Shown one piece after another: positions 21,161 to 31,239 of a stretch of DNA of 64,000 bases. Numbering within the stretch: the first letter of the stretch is position 1; each line of letters opens with the position of its first letter. The notes below the pieces were generated by a model. That model did no database searches, was not told where the DNA came from, and saw only the letters and a program-made list of their open reading frames with translations. Made by a program: the position numbers and the translations under genes. Source of the DNA: Pollenia angustigena (lineage: Eukaryota; Arthropoda; Insecta; Diptera; Polleniidae); the NCBI GenBank assembly GCA_930367215.1, contig OV884056.1, positions 247,841,127 to 247,905,126 of the forward strand, written 5' to 3'.

Positions 21161-21881
21161 AAGGCAGAGTTAGCCGAACGTTCACGTCCCCTAATGGAAC
21201 GTCTGGTTCGTTTTGTCATTTGCAAACAATGCAAATGCTTACTGAATTTAAATGTCACGTTGACGGAACGTCTCGATCTGTATTAAACAGATTTTTATGC
21301 CGTTGTTACGTGACAGTTGTAAAGCAGTGATGGGCTGCTTGTATGTTAAATTGAATGCGGGTATTTTTGCGCGTGTTTGGTACTTTTTTCAGTTAAGCTA
21401 TGGAATTGAGACAAAACAACTATACAACATATTTCCATATAAACAAATATATTTATGTTTAGATGTACAATACATATAAACAAATGCATATACACATACA
21501 ATGGAAATGTGATACGAATAAAAGGCTTTAAATGGTAGCAAACCCTTGTTTGGTGCATACACCACAATACAATATATCTATTGTTATAATATATATGCTA
21601 AAATACAAATTTGTTTATTGAAAATCTATAATAAAAACATTTAACTATTAACGTTTTTTACATACACAAAATACTTTTTTAATACCATTTAAATCACTTG
21701 GTACTTTTTAAAACATTTTTGATTCCCATCACTGTGTGATTTGCTTTATGTATACTATTGTTTTTTGTTTATGTATAGAAAAAACATAAACCACGTTTTT
21801 AAATGTTCTATAAGTGCACCAACGTGCTTACAGTACGGTGCGGTACATTACGGGTACAGCAACGTTCGCCTAACTAGGCCT
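21161..21881. mobile_element. MITE inserted in the LINE endonuclease, 721 bp
   Basis: The left end AAGGCAGAGTTAGCCGAACG and the complemented right end AGGCCTAGTTAGGCGAACG are inverted. The flanks TTAATGTT (21153-21160) and TTAATGTC (21882-21889) match at 7 of 8. Cutting it out rejoins the LINE frame across 'PPSLN' and 'VFIKEL'. The 175-codon ORF of segment 1 runs into it artificially, and its other ORFs (21297-21567) are not convincing. The 8-bp duplication suggests hAT or P type, but the ends fit neither consensus clearly. Confidence 0.7.
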
Positions 21882-22718
21882 TTAATGTCTTTATTAAAGA
21901 ACTAGATGCATTACTCAAAACTACAAACGAACAAAACATTATAATAACGGGAGATATTAATATCGATCTCTTAAAAAGAAAAATTACACAGAAACAATTT
22001 TTCTAGACATGCTGGCATCTAATGGGATGAAAAGTTTAATAAACAATTGCACAAGAGAGGACATAAACAAAAATACAAAAACATGCATTGATCATCTCTT
22101 TGTAAGGTACAAACAATTAAACAAACAAGAATACGCCGCAATAATAAAAACAAATATCTCGGATCATTACACCATTGCTTACGGTTTCTCTGATAATAAT
22201 AATATTGTTGATAAACAGATGATTAGGAATACCCAGCGTTCAAAAATATGTAAATTTAAAATTAACCATGAAATACGCACAAGCAATTGGGATGAAATTA
22301 TAATTAAAGATAACCCAAATACAATGTTTAATATCTTAAATGAAAAATTTAAAGACATATATAAAAACTCCATGATTAAAACTAAAAAACCCAAAAATAG
22401 AATACCTAATCCGTGGATAAACGAAAATTTAATAAAATGTTGTGAAAATAGGGATAAACTTTATAAAAAGTGGCTATTAAACAAAAACAATAAAACATAT
22501 GAACATATGAAAAAATACAGAAATACTCTAAACAAAAAACTTAACTTTGCCAAAAGTAACTATTACAAAAATAAATTTTTTGAAAACAGAAATAATATTC
22601 GAAAAACATGGCAACTAATAAATGAAATATTAGGCAAAAAATCCAATGACATTGATAAAGTAATTGTAAGAAACTTCAAATCAAACAATACACAGTACAA
22701 CATTTTTCAGTTAATTGA

Positions 22719-25700
22719 TTGCCAACTCAATTTTGTGAACTGTATGTGAAATTAGACCCAAAAAGAAGAATTTCTGCATCATTCGTTTTGTCTTCTTACC
22801 TGCGATTTGAAGTTAGTATCGATTTGAAGTTAGTACTATCGTATAGGGGAATTTATCACGTTTTAGGCCCTGTTGTTTGACATAGCTCGACAACCACTAG
22901 CCCAATTTAGTTGAAATAAATTAATTAAAATTAAGAATTACAATTCCCTTAATCTGTTCATATATTGTTTTCCTATACAAGTAACACTTTCGAAGTTAAA
23001 AATGAATGTATAAAGGGAAAAAATTATTTTTTGCCTAAAAATTTAAATTTTTTTTTTTAAAAATACATAAAAAATCCAAAATGGAAAAAAGTTTCAAGTC
23101 TAGTTATTTTTTCGCAAAGTCACATAACCTATGAGCAAAATGAGACAAAGATCATAAAAATCGATGCACGCGTTTCGCTTTTATTCGCAATTGAGTAAAG
23201 GTATGAATTTCAAAAATCAGTTATAGCCACCACCCTTAAAATAAAAATATAAATTAAAAAATTATCATGCAAAAAAAAACTTTATTTATAAAAACTTAAT
23301 GAAAATAAAATAATATGCAATTAATACGCAATTATAATATGCATAAAAACAAAATTTAGAACATTTTTTCAATTATTGGCAATATCCATCCTTGTAGAAG
23401 TTGACGCTTGTGGTTCTGATGATCTTGTTTTCTTCGTAGGTTGTTCATATTCATGGTCTGAGTCTGTATCGTCATCCGAGATACACATACTATTCAAGGG
23501 CGTGTTTCTTTCACTGTGTCCACCAATTTCAATGTCTACAGAGTACGATACGTACCGTTTTTAATTTTCTCATCACTGAGTTTCGGAAAGATGGATTTCA
23601 AACAGTCAAAGGCGCCGTTAACTTTTTTGACCACCACTTCAACGAATTTCCCAGCTATTCCCAGTTTCATGTGGAGCGGTGGCAACAAAATATCATCCAG
23701 GTCCTTTATCATAGGTTCATTGCGTAATTTTAATTGTTTGTTGAGCTCGGGAGTTCTTCCTTTCCAATCTTTACATTGATATTGATTTCCTTTGTATCGT
23801 GAATCCCAATTACAAAGGAAGCAGAAGTATGTTGACCACCTTCAGATCGCAACAAATGTTCCATTTGTGTTCATCGTATTTGATTTTCTTCAAAATTTCG
23901 CCCAATGCTTCATACGTTTCCTTCATAGTTGTGCTGAATCCCAATGGAATGCATGGTTTTTTATTTTTTTTGTGCAGCAGCACAGCCTTCAAACTAGTAA
24001 CTGAACCATCGATGAATAAACGCCAGTCGCCAGCGATATAATCCATTCTCAATTTTTTCACTAAACCTGGGATATCATGGCAGTACGTGAACGTATTTGC
24101 TTCGTCAACGGAATAAAATTTCTGAAAATCAGCTTGGCGTTGTCGGTATGATGTTGCGCTGACATTTTGCTGTGTGAGTTTTCTTCTCTTCAAAAATGAT
24201 GTCAGCCATTCGGAGTCGTGTTGTGATAGTCCCAGCTTGGCCACAATGTAATCCATTTCGATTTGTGGTAGCGGTTGTGGTGCACTATTTTCAATATCGG
24301 GTATCCAATCAGCATCATCCAAATCGGTCGGATTGGTGAAATTGGTTTCGGCTAGCAGGGACACAGTATCCGCACTCGGAGGTTTAGGTGCATCGGTATC
24401 AGCAGGGCGTTGCACTGGAAGTGTGGCAGTAAATGCAGCAGTGTATACTTTTGTTTTCAATTGTTGTCTGTTTAATCCAGGACGAAAATTTATGCATGCA
24501 TAGCACCTGGATTCATCATGTCCAGTTGTGTCTTCCACCCAAATTACTGGCTTCATAAAAGATAACTTTCTACTTTTTCCGTGAATCCATTTTAGAAGGG
24601 TAGTATAACAACTGTTGCACACTGTGTTCGACGTAAAATTTGCACCACTTAAATCTGCTTCATCGAAATAATTACAATACGCGGTTTTGAATTGCTCAGT
24701 AAACAAATTTTTTCGATCTTTTTTCTGTATTTTTCGGACGATATGACCACAAACGTAACAATATTCATCCAAATATGGGCACTTGTTGTTTTCCATATTG
24801 ATATATTTTATGTTTTGTTGTTATTCACTTTTAAAAAACTGGAGAAAAATCACTTTTACTGTTCGCGTTCGTCGGCACTGGCTGAATGCCAAAAATCGAT
24901 CAATGCACACCTATAAATACTACGTATTTTTGAATATTTTACTGCCAGGTACTTATAAATGGGCGCATATTTTAAGGGCGGCTGGCTATATACCTGATTC
25001 AGCACTTGTACGTTTCAAACTGTGCAAAACTTTCCAAATAATGACCACCCTTAAATGTGGGTGCAATTTCTGTAAAAAAATCATATAGGTAGCCACCGGA
25101 AAAACCCAAATAATAAAAAGGTCCACTTTCCGTTTAATTGTCCACGTACATTTATTACCGCAATCATAAAAATCAAATAACCTTTTGTTTATTCCTTTTT
25201 TTTTAATTCTCAGAATCATGAAAAAGGTGTCAATGTTTTCTCCAAATAATGTTGTGCATATCTCGAGCAAATTTTTGAAATTCATACATTTACTTAATTG
25301 TGAATAAATGACAAACGCGTGCATCGATTTTTATGATCTTTGTCTCATTTTGCTCATAGGTTATGTGACTTTGCGAAAAAATAACTAGACTTGAAACTTT
25401 TTTCCATTTTGGATTTTTTATGTATTTTTAAAAAAAAAAATTTAAATTTTTAGGCAAAAAATAATTTTTTCCCTTCATACATTCATTTTTAACTTCGAAA
25501 GTGTTACTTGTATAGGAAAACAATATATGAACAGATTAAGGGAATTGTAATTCTTAATTTTTTTAAATTTATTTCAACTAAATTGGGCTAGTGGTTGTCG
25601 AGCTATGTCAAACAACAGGGCCTAAAACGTGATAAATTCCCCTATACGATAGTACTAACTTCAAATCGATACTAACTTCAAATCGCAGGTAAGAAGACAA

Positions 25701-25769
25701 AACGAATGATGCAGAAATTCTTCTTTTTGGGTCTAATTTCACATACAGTTCACAGAATTGAGTTGGCAA
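22719..25769 (-). mobile_element. DNA transposon with about 457-bp terminal inverted repeats
   Basis: 22719-23175 and 25312-25769 are inverted copies, nearly identical by eye. The outer end reads TTGCCAACTCAATTYTGTGA, and 40 bp further in there is 'TTAGACCCAAAAAGAAGAAT'. Each TIR contains a tandem 'CGATTTGAAGTTAGTAT' pair and ends inside at 'AAAATCGATGCACGCG'. It lies within LINE ORF2, between residues of the linker and RT. The one gene, on the minus strand, is at 23369-24796. No clear target duplication was found at these coordinates, and the superfamily is unassigned. Confidence 0.8.
23369..24796 (-). pseudogene. Zinc-cluster transposon protein of unassigned family, internally deleted
   Basis: From a good ATG at 24796, 328 codons are open. 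The N-terminus has a Cys cluster: 'YCYVCGHIVRKIQ', then 'NTVCNSCYTTLLKWIHGKS' and 'ESRCYACINFRPGLNRQQLK'. A Pro/Asp-rich linker follows, then a conserved-looking core, 'YIAGDWRLFIDGSVTSLKAV', 'CIPLGFSTTMKETYEALGEI' and 'HKWNICCDLKVVNILL'. There the frame ends at 23810. In another frame 23823-23536 resumes with 'CFLCNWDSRYKGNQYQCKDW' and 'LPPLHMKLGIAGKFVEVVVK', then stops. A third frame to 23369 gives an acidic tail ending in 'SSEPQASTSTRMDIANN'. From family knowledge, the CFLCxWDSR and DLKV blocks occur in large, poorly characterised invertebrate proteins. The long C-terminal part of such proteins is missing here. Position between long TIRs suggests a transposase, but catalytic residues cannot be named. 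Confidence 0.6.
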
Positions 25770-27189
25770 ATCATGTGTTGTACTGTGATATACTCGAATT
25801 ATGTAACTTCCTTGCTGTAAATTTTAAGGATAATGTAAAAAAAATAATTCATAAATGTAAAAAATGCGTCTCACTTCACGCTCCTCAATGTCTTGCAAAT
25901 TCTTTCTACCTTGCCGAAACATGCGAAGAGGAAGTTTATGCAATAATTAATTCGTTAAATATAAACAAAGCTGCAGGTGTAGATAACATAAGGCCCATTG
26001 ATATCAAAAATAATTCATATGTGATGGTTCCAGTTATAACCAAATTAGTAAACCAAATTATTGATACTTCAATAATTCCTGATATTTTCAAAATTTCCCG
26101 TATCCGACCTGTGTATAAAAGTGGATGTAAAGCAGATTTCAATAATTATCGGCCAATAGCAATTCTACCTGCCATTGAAAAAATTATGGAAGAAATTATA
26201 GTTCGACGTCTAACCAAATTTATAAAAAAATATCAAATCATCAACCAAAACCAATATGGGTTCCAAAGCGAAAAAAATATAAACAAACTGCTAGGAAACT
26301 TTGCCAATCATATTAACGAACATCTGAGCAAAAATAACCACTGTCTTACGTTATTCATTGACTTCAGTAAAGCATTTGACACAATCCCGCACGTAAAGCT
26401 CTTACAATCACTGGAAAAAATAGGAATACGTGGTAGAAGCCTGAAATTTTTCGAAAACTACCTTAAATGTAGAAAATTTTTTGTGAAAATATCAGACAGT
26501 GTTAGCCAAGAAGTTGTTATGAATTATGGTGTGCCACAAGGTTCTAAATTGGGCCCCATATTATTTATTATATATTCAAATGAACTGCTACGCAACCTTA
26601 GTAATAGCAAAGCATTTGCATATGCAGACGATACAACTATTGTAGTGGCGCATAAAAACGTTGAAGCTGCCTTAAAAATTATGCAAATTGAACTAGAAAA
26701 AGCGCAAAGATGGTGTCATGATCACGGTTTGATAATAAATGTATCAAAAACCAAACTAATGCACATAAAACCCCCACACTTTCTATATGCAGACTTAAAG
26801 CTCAAATTTCACTGCCCAGAATGTCTACACGACACAGGTAGAACAAACCTCAACTGCGAACAAGACCAGTGTAACACAACAGTTGATATTGTAAACTCTT
26901 ACAAATACTTGGGAGTAATAGTAGATCATAACTTTAAATGGCGTGAACACATAGAATATCTAAGAAAAAAGCTAAGGAAAGCCTCCTACATGCTATACCA
27001 CCTAAGATTCCACTCAAACAAAATGGTATTGAGGCAAGCATACTTTGCGTTAGTAGAGTCTAACATTAGACATGGCATCACAGCCTGGGGGAATTCAAGC
27101 CATTGCAAAAAGCTACAACAAACGCAAAACCAGTTAATAAAAATACTGGATGAAAACACTAACTCACGAACATATCACCAAGATAATAC

Positions 27190-27660
27190 ATTAAGGAATA
27201 ACAACAACTCCTTCAACACAAGCACCAACAACACCCCCCACAGCACTAGCAATAACATCAACAGCACTAGCAACAACATCGCTAACTACACTACCAATAA
27301 CACCAGACACAATAATTATATCTATAACTCCAACAATAACAACATAAACTACATCAGTAACTATAACCACAATGATGATAGCATTAACATCAATAACAAC
27401 AACGGAAGCAACAGCGAGATTACTAATATTTATAGCAGCAACACGAACAACAACAATGGTAACAGGAACACCAACAACCCAATCAACAACAACATCATTA
27501 ACAATAATCGCACCAATAATGCAAACAACAACATCAGCAATAACATTACGAACAATACGGTAAATAGCAACATTTCATCAACCAACAATAACATAGCTAA
27601 CAACACCAACACCACTACCAATATCAACAACAATATCAACGGAAATATAGCAAATACAAC
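27190..27660 (+). repeat. AAC/AAT-rich minisatellite coding an Asn-rich block in LINE ORF2
   Basis: About 470 bp of AAC, AAT, ACA and ATC codons encode stretches such as NNNINYISNYNHNDD and SSTNNNIANNTNTTTNIN, with no stop in frame. It sits after the RT domain and before the conserved C-terminal domain of ORF2. The other two plus frames and the antisense frame are also open for about 60-100 codons because of the repeat; these are not genes. Confidence 0.75.
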
Positions 27661-28199
27661 TCTCAAGGACATACAAATATTAAATATAACAAGTATATAC
27701 CACATAACACTAGTCATTGAATTCAGTAAAGACACCCGATTCTTTAACAGAATTGATCATACCTACCAAACTCGGCGAAATCAGGAGGGAAGATTCAAAA
27801 TTCCGAAATACAAAAACAATTACGGAAAAAATACACTAGCCGTCGTACTACCTACGATACTTAATACTATGCCTTTGGATATTATTAATATTTCAGTAAA
27901 TTGCCCCAAAAGAAAAAAGGCAATCAAAAAATATTTTGTTAATATACAATAAGTAATTTTTAGTCGAAAAATTATATCAAATATCAAATTGAATTATTGA
28001 ATTATTGAATTATAAAAAACTCTTTTTAGTAATTAAGCTACATATATTGTTTTGAAATTCATAATTTATAATTTATATCATTTTATAGAAATTTAATTTT
28101 TGTATACTGTACCTGCAGACAAGCCAACATGGCTTCGCAAGGTCAATATTTAATTAAATGTAACTGAAATGAAATAAATAAATAAATAAGAAGAAATAA

Positions 28200-28300
28200 G
28201 AAAAAAATAATGAAAAATCACCCAAAAATGTTGTATGAAAAATAGCCCATTTTTTTGGGCGATTTTTCATTTTTAAAATTCTACCATAATCTTACATAGC
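28200..28300 (-). repeat. Remainder of the type B arm of the inner Foldback-like element
   Basis: 'ATGAAAAATCACCCAAAAAT', 'TTGTATGAAAAATAGCCC' and 'GGGCGATTTTTCATTTTTAA' continue the arm interrupted by the LINE at about 19300. The order matches the complement of the outer right arm (29590-29772). Confidence 0.65.
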
Positions 28301-28341
28301 AGAGAAAAGAAAACCATGTTTTATTATGGTTGCAAACAACA

Positions 28342-29022
28342 AAACTATTTTTCAAGAAACTAATTTAACCATAATATGATTGTCGGCGACAATGATTTGG
28401 TTAAATTAAACATAATATGGGTAGCATTTTTTTAAAAATGGTTTTGTAGCTTTTTCTCTGGGTGTATATATTAAATATATTAATATCGAAAATAAGGATT
28501 TTCTCTTCTATGGTATAACAAATACTGGCTTCGCTAACTAAAGCTTCTCTGTATAGCCGGCCTTCGGCCGGGCGCAAGGATTTTCTCCTCTATGGTATAA
28601 CAAAGACCGGCTTCGCTAACTAAAGCTTCTCTGTATAGCCGGCCTTCGGCCGGGCGCAAGGATTTTCCCCTCTATGGTATAACAAACACCGGCTTCGCTA
28701 ACTAAAGCTTCTCTGCGTAGTCGGCTTTGTTCGGAAACAAGGCAGTTTTCCGAAGCTTTACTTAGCGAAACCGGTTTTTGTTAGACCCTAAAGGAGAAAA
28801 TCTTTGCGCCCGGCCGAAGGCCGGCTATACAGAGAAGCTTTAGTTAGCGAAGCCGGTCTTTGTTATACCATAGAAGATGAAATCCTTATTTTGGATATAT
28901 ATATTTAATATATACACCCGGAGTAAAAGCTATAAAAATATTTTATCCATATTATGTTTAATTTAACCAAATCATTGTCACCGACAACCATATTATGGTT
29001 AAATTAGTATCTTTAAAAAAAT
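28342..29022. repeat. Palindromic element containing the roughly 80-bp GC-rich array, copy 2
   Basis: 'ACTAATTTAACCATAATATG' and 'AATGATTTGGTTAAATTAAA' on the left are mirrored by 'TTTAATTTAACCAAATCATT' and 'CATATTATGGTTAAATTAGT' on the right. Inside, three forward copies of ACCGGCTTCGCTAACTAAAG (the first diverged) start near 28528, 28608 and 28687. The array then inverts near 28740, and reverse copies run to about 28865. Short TIR-like ends (CAGAGAAAA / TTTTTCTCTGGG) are also present at 28300 and 28447. A self-contained foldback element inside the inner Foldback-like element is the simplest reading. Confidence 0.65.
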
Positions 29023-29084
29023 CACTTGAAATTTTAACGGTATTTTGAAAAAAAATATACACATTTTTGATTATAAGTTAAGTT

Positions 29085-29180
29085 GCGGACGTTATGACAA
29101 TTCTTCGATGGACATTATGACACTTTTAAAAGTGTCATAAAGTCCAAGGACACTACGACACTGGACGTTATGACATGTCA
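29085..29180. repeat. Short GACATTATGACACT repeats, copy 2
   Basis: 'GATGGACATTATGACACTTT' followed by 'AAAAGTGTCATAAAGTCCAA' forms a hairpin. It is the counterpart of 18510-18640 and lies next to the type A arm in both Foldback-like elements, so it probably belongs to the element core. Confidence 0.65.
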
Positions 29181-29218
29181 CCTAAATTTATATGAATAAT
29201 AAACACTTTTTTGCAAAT

Positions 29219-29434
29219 TGAGTAATTATTTTTTTTTTTTTTTTTGGGAAAAAATTCGTTTTTGCTTTTTGGGTCATTTTTCATTTTCTTTTTGGGCCCT
29301 TTTTCGTTTTTTTTTGGGAAAAATTTCATATTTACCTTTTTGGGTCATTTTTCATGTTCGCTTGGGCGATTCTTCATTTGGGCGATTTTTCATTTTTTTT
29401 GGGCCATTTTTCTTTGGGCGATATTTCCTACAGC
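29219..29434 (-). repeat. Right arm (type A) of the inner Foldback-like element
   Basis: Inverted copy of 17821-18055, sharing the same order of units: '(G)CCCAAAGAAAAATGGCCC', 'AATCGCCCAAATGAAGAAT', and 'AAAAAGGTAAATATGAAAT' or a close relative. Ends at ...CCTACAGC, followed by the duplication AAAATGAAT. Confidence 0.75.
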
Positions 29435-29589
29435 AAAATGAATGTTAAAATCATTTGTTTTAAATGAAATGTAAATGATCCGTTTTTTAAGTGAATTTTA
29501 AGTTGTTTAAAATGAATTTTCGTTTGAATTTAACTACACAATATTTTGAGTGTATGTAAGATTTGGAAGAAATTTTAAAAATTAAAGAT

Positions 29590-29772
29590 GGCCCGAAAAA
29601 ATGGGCTAATTTTCATACAATATTTTTGGGTGATTTTTCATAATGAAAAATAGCCCACAAATTTTGGGTCACTTTTCATATGAATTCAGGCCCAATTTTA
29701 CATGGAATTTTTTTGGGCGATTTTTCATTATTTTTGTGGGGCATTTTTCTTTGGGCGATTTTTCCTACAGCC
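29590..29772 (-). repeat. Right arm (type B) of the outer Foldback-like element
   Basis: Inverted copy of the arm at 19126-19300 plus 28200-28300, sharing 'TTCAGGCCCAATTTTACATG' (complement in the left copy) and 'GGGCGATTTTTCATTATT'. It ends CCTACAGCC and is followed by the duplication AAACAATAC. Confidence 0.75.
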
Positions 29773-29781
29773 AAACAATAC

Positions 29782-30658
29782 ATTCCTTCAAATTATTGTG
29801 TCAATAAAATTACCTTCTGGATTCCCATGAATGCATTATTATTCTTTCGAAAATAATAATTTATTTTTTTAGTTATTTATGTAATCAATTCCTTATTTTC
29901 CCGCTGGGAACATGAAAAGTCGATATCGTATGTTAAGTTTTGCGACTAAGTGTACGTGTTTGGTTTAAAAAAGCTTGTTTGCAATATAAGAAAAAGGTTT
30001 AAATTTTTAGTCAAATTTGTAACCAAACTTTTTCGAACACCAACATATTGTATTAAAATCTTAAAAAAAAAATTATAATGCGAAAAGTTTTATAATTATT
30101 AGAATTAAATAATATTTTAAATACCTAAGTGGAACGTTATTTAAGCATTTATTAAGAAACTTTAATATCTTAATTGGCCACTTTAGTATAAAATATAGAC
30201 AAGTTTCGAATTTACTTATATTGTTACGAAATTTCATTTTGTTTAATATCATTTGTAGTTTTATTAACAATTTATCTTATAAGGTTAAATTGTAAGTTCT
30301 GTTAGTATACGAATGTTATGCATAGCTTTTGTGTTAACACCACTGTACAGATTGTTCCAGAGAAAAGTTATGGCAAAATAGTTTTTATGCCTAAAAGTAT
30401 TCTTTAAATTATAAATAAGTAAAAATTTGTTACAATTATGGAAGAAGGTTCAAGAAACTACTAGAAATTAAGATTAGGTATGAGGCTGATTTTAATTGTG
30501 GTTTTGTTTGTAAGCAACTTGAACTAGATAAAATTTTGAATTTAAGGTTTTGTGTTTTGAAAAAAAATCGACTTATATAATTTTTTATGCAAACACGAAA
30601 TATAACTTGTACAACATTGGCCTTTATTAAATTAAATAAACAAAATTATTACACACCA
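29782..30658. other. No gene recognised; AT-rich spacer
   Basis: AT-rich single-copy-looking DNA. The 65-codon minus ORF at 30073-30270 is low-complexity (Leu/Lys/Ile/Asn) and not supported. Confidence 0.5.
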
Positions 30659-30660
30659 TA

Positions 30661-30918
30661 TGAGGGGCTTTAAGCACAAGGGGTTTAAGTGCCTTTTTCT
30701 AAAATTGAGTTTTCATATGGAATTATAGGTATAGTTCGGAGAAGTTGTTCAGAGCACAAGAGGTGAACGTAGGATTCTCATCCGAACGCTAGATATGGTG
30801 AACAATTCAAGCACTTGACATTAAAATACCTGCTTCGCTTGCAGCACAAGCGAAACAACCGCTTTTGTCTCATTATTTAAAACAAGTCACTTGAACCCCT
30901 TGTGCTTTAAGCCCCTCA
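30661..30918. mobile_element. MITE with TA flanks, about 258 bp
   Basis: TGAGGGGCTTTAAGCACAAG (left) is perfectly mirrored at the right end (CTTGTGCTTTAAGCCCCTCA); the inverted match extends about 30 bp. Both sides are flanked by TA, as in Tc1/mariner-derived MITEs. No ORF. Confidence 0.75.
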
Positions 30919-31189
30919 TATAATACCTTTGTTTAAATCTGGACTTCAAAAAACTAAAGAGGTTTAGCTAAATTATGTGTTATTCCTTAAGCCTTTGAAA
31001 AAATCGTGACTATTGACAGTATGCTACCGATGGTCTGGAAAGAACAATTGGCTATATAATTTTTCGAAATTTTTGTTGGAAGTGGCTCCATCTATACAAA
31101 GTTTACACTTATATTCTTCAAGTTTTTTTTTAATTCATTAAGCTAATCCCGCGAAGCTCTGCGCTTGTCTGCATGAAACCAGAGTCTCT

Positions 31190-31239
31190 GGCGGGAATCA
31201 AACCCGCAACCCCGGCGCTGATAGACTAGCTCACCATCA
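31190..31239 (-). repeat. tRNA-like SINE head (candidate), minus strand
   Basis: On the minus strand GCGGGTTTGATTCCCGC is a perfect T-stem with a 7-nt loop (B box). Upstream, 'ATGGTGAGCTAGTCTATCA' resembles a pol III A box. The two are closer together than in a full tRNA, as if the anticodon arm were lost. Downstream (minus sense) comes 'AGAGACTCTGGTTTCATGCA', which would be the SINE body. No SINE tail was identified. Confidence 0.45.

Larger units (their letters stand above)
20759..27952 (+). pseudogene. LINE ORF2: endonuclease and reverse transcriptase, split
   Basis: Segment 1 (20759-21160) is the APE-type endonuclease N-part ('ILMLNIRSMRTNFNSFL', 'GSRGGGIHIFIKENI', ending 'IYRPPSLN'). 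After the MITE, 21882-22718 continues 'VFIKELDALL', 'IIITGDINIDLL', a one-base frameshift in an A run near 21980, then 'SDHYTIAYGF' and the linker. After the long-TIR element, 25770-27952 holds RT: 'FIDFSKAFDTIPH' (about 26356 on), 'YGVPQGSKLGPILF', the catalytic 'FAYADDTT', 'YKYLGVIVDHNFKW', then a C-terminal domain ('RIDHTYQTRRNQEGRFKIP'). A roughly 155-residue Asn-rich block lies between RT and that last domain. It copied the element by target-primed reverse transcription before it was broken. Confidence 0.8.
19310..28195 (+). mobile_element. LINE (Jockey/CR1-like group), interrupted
   Basis: The element starts near 'TGTCGTTGCAGTCGGACGTG', similar to the internal-promoter 5' ends of insect LINEs. 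It has ORF1 with a PHD-like finger, ORF2 with EN and RT, a short 3' UTR, and ends in a short (AAATA)n-type tail (GAAATAAATAAATAAATAAG). It inserted into the type B arm of the inner Foldback-like element. It was later split by a MITE (21161-21881) and a long-TIR transposon (22719-25769). Frameshifts in both ORFs show the copy is inactive. Its target duplication could not be fixed because the target is itself repetitive. Confidence 0.75.
19126..29434 (-). mobile_element. Inner Foldback/Mutator-like element, opposite orientation
   Basis: Ends GGCTGTAGGAAATATCGCCC (19126 on) and GGGCGATATTTCCTACAGC (to 29434) are flanked by a perfect 9-bp direct repeat, AAAATGAAT (19117-19125 and 29435-29443). 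Its left arm (type B) matches the right arm of the outer element, and its right arm (type A) matches the left arm of the outer element. That is what one expects if the family is asymmetric and this copy inserted backwards into the first. A LINE (about 19310-28195) interrupts its type B arm, which resumes at 28200-28300. Confidence 0.8.
17821..29772 (+). mobile_element. Outer Foldback/Mutator-like element
   Basis: The left end GGCTGTAGGAAATATCGCCC and the right end (complement GGCTGTAGGAAAAATCGCCC) are flanked by a perfect 9-bp direct repeat, AAACAATAC (17812-17820 and 29773-29781). Nine-base duplications and long inverted termini made of short tandem units are known traits of Drosophila Foldback elements, which have been tied to Mutator-type transposases. 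The arms are built from degenerate GAAAAATCGCCCAAA-like units. The element has been enlarged by the inner copy (19126-29434), which holds a LINE and other insertions. No transposase ORF was found, so it was probably mobilised in trans. Confidence 0.8.

Noticed and set aside
27372..27735. Thr/Ile-rich plus ORF and Leu-rich minus ORF
   Set aside because: Shadow frames of the AAC/AAT minisatellite in LINE ORF2.
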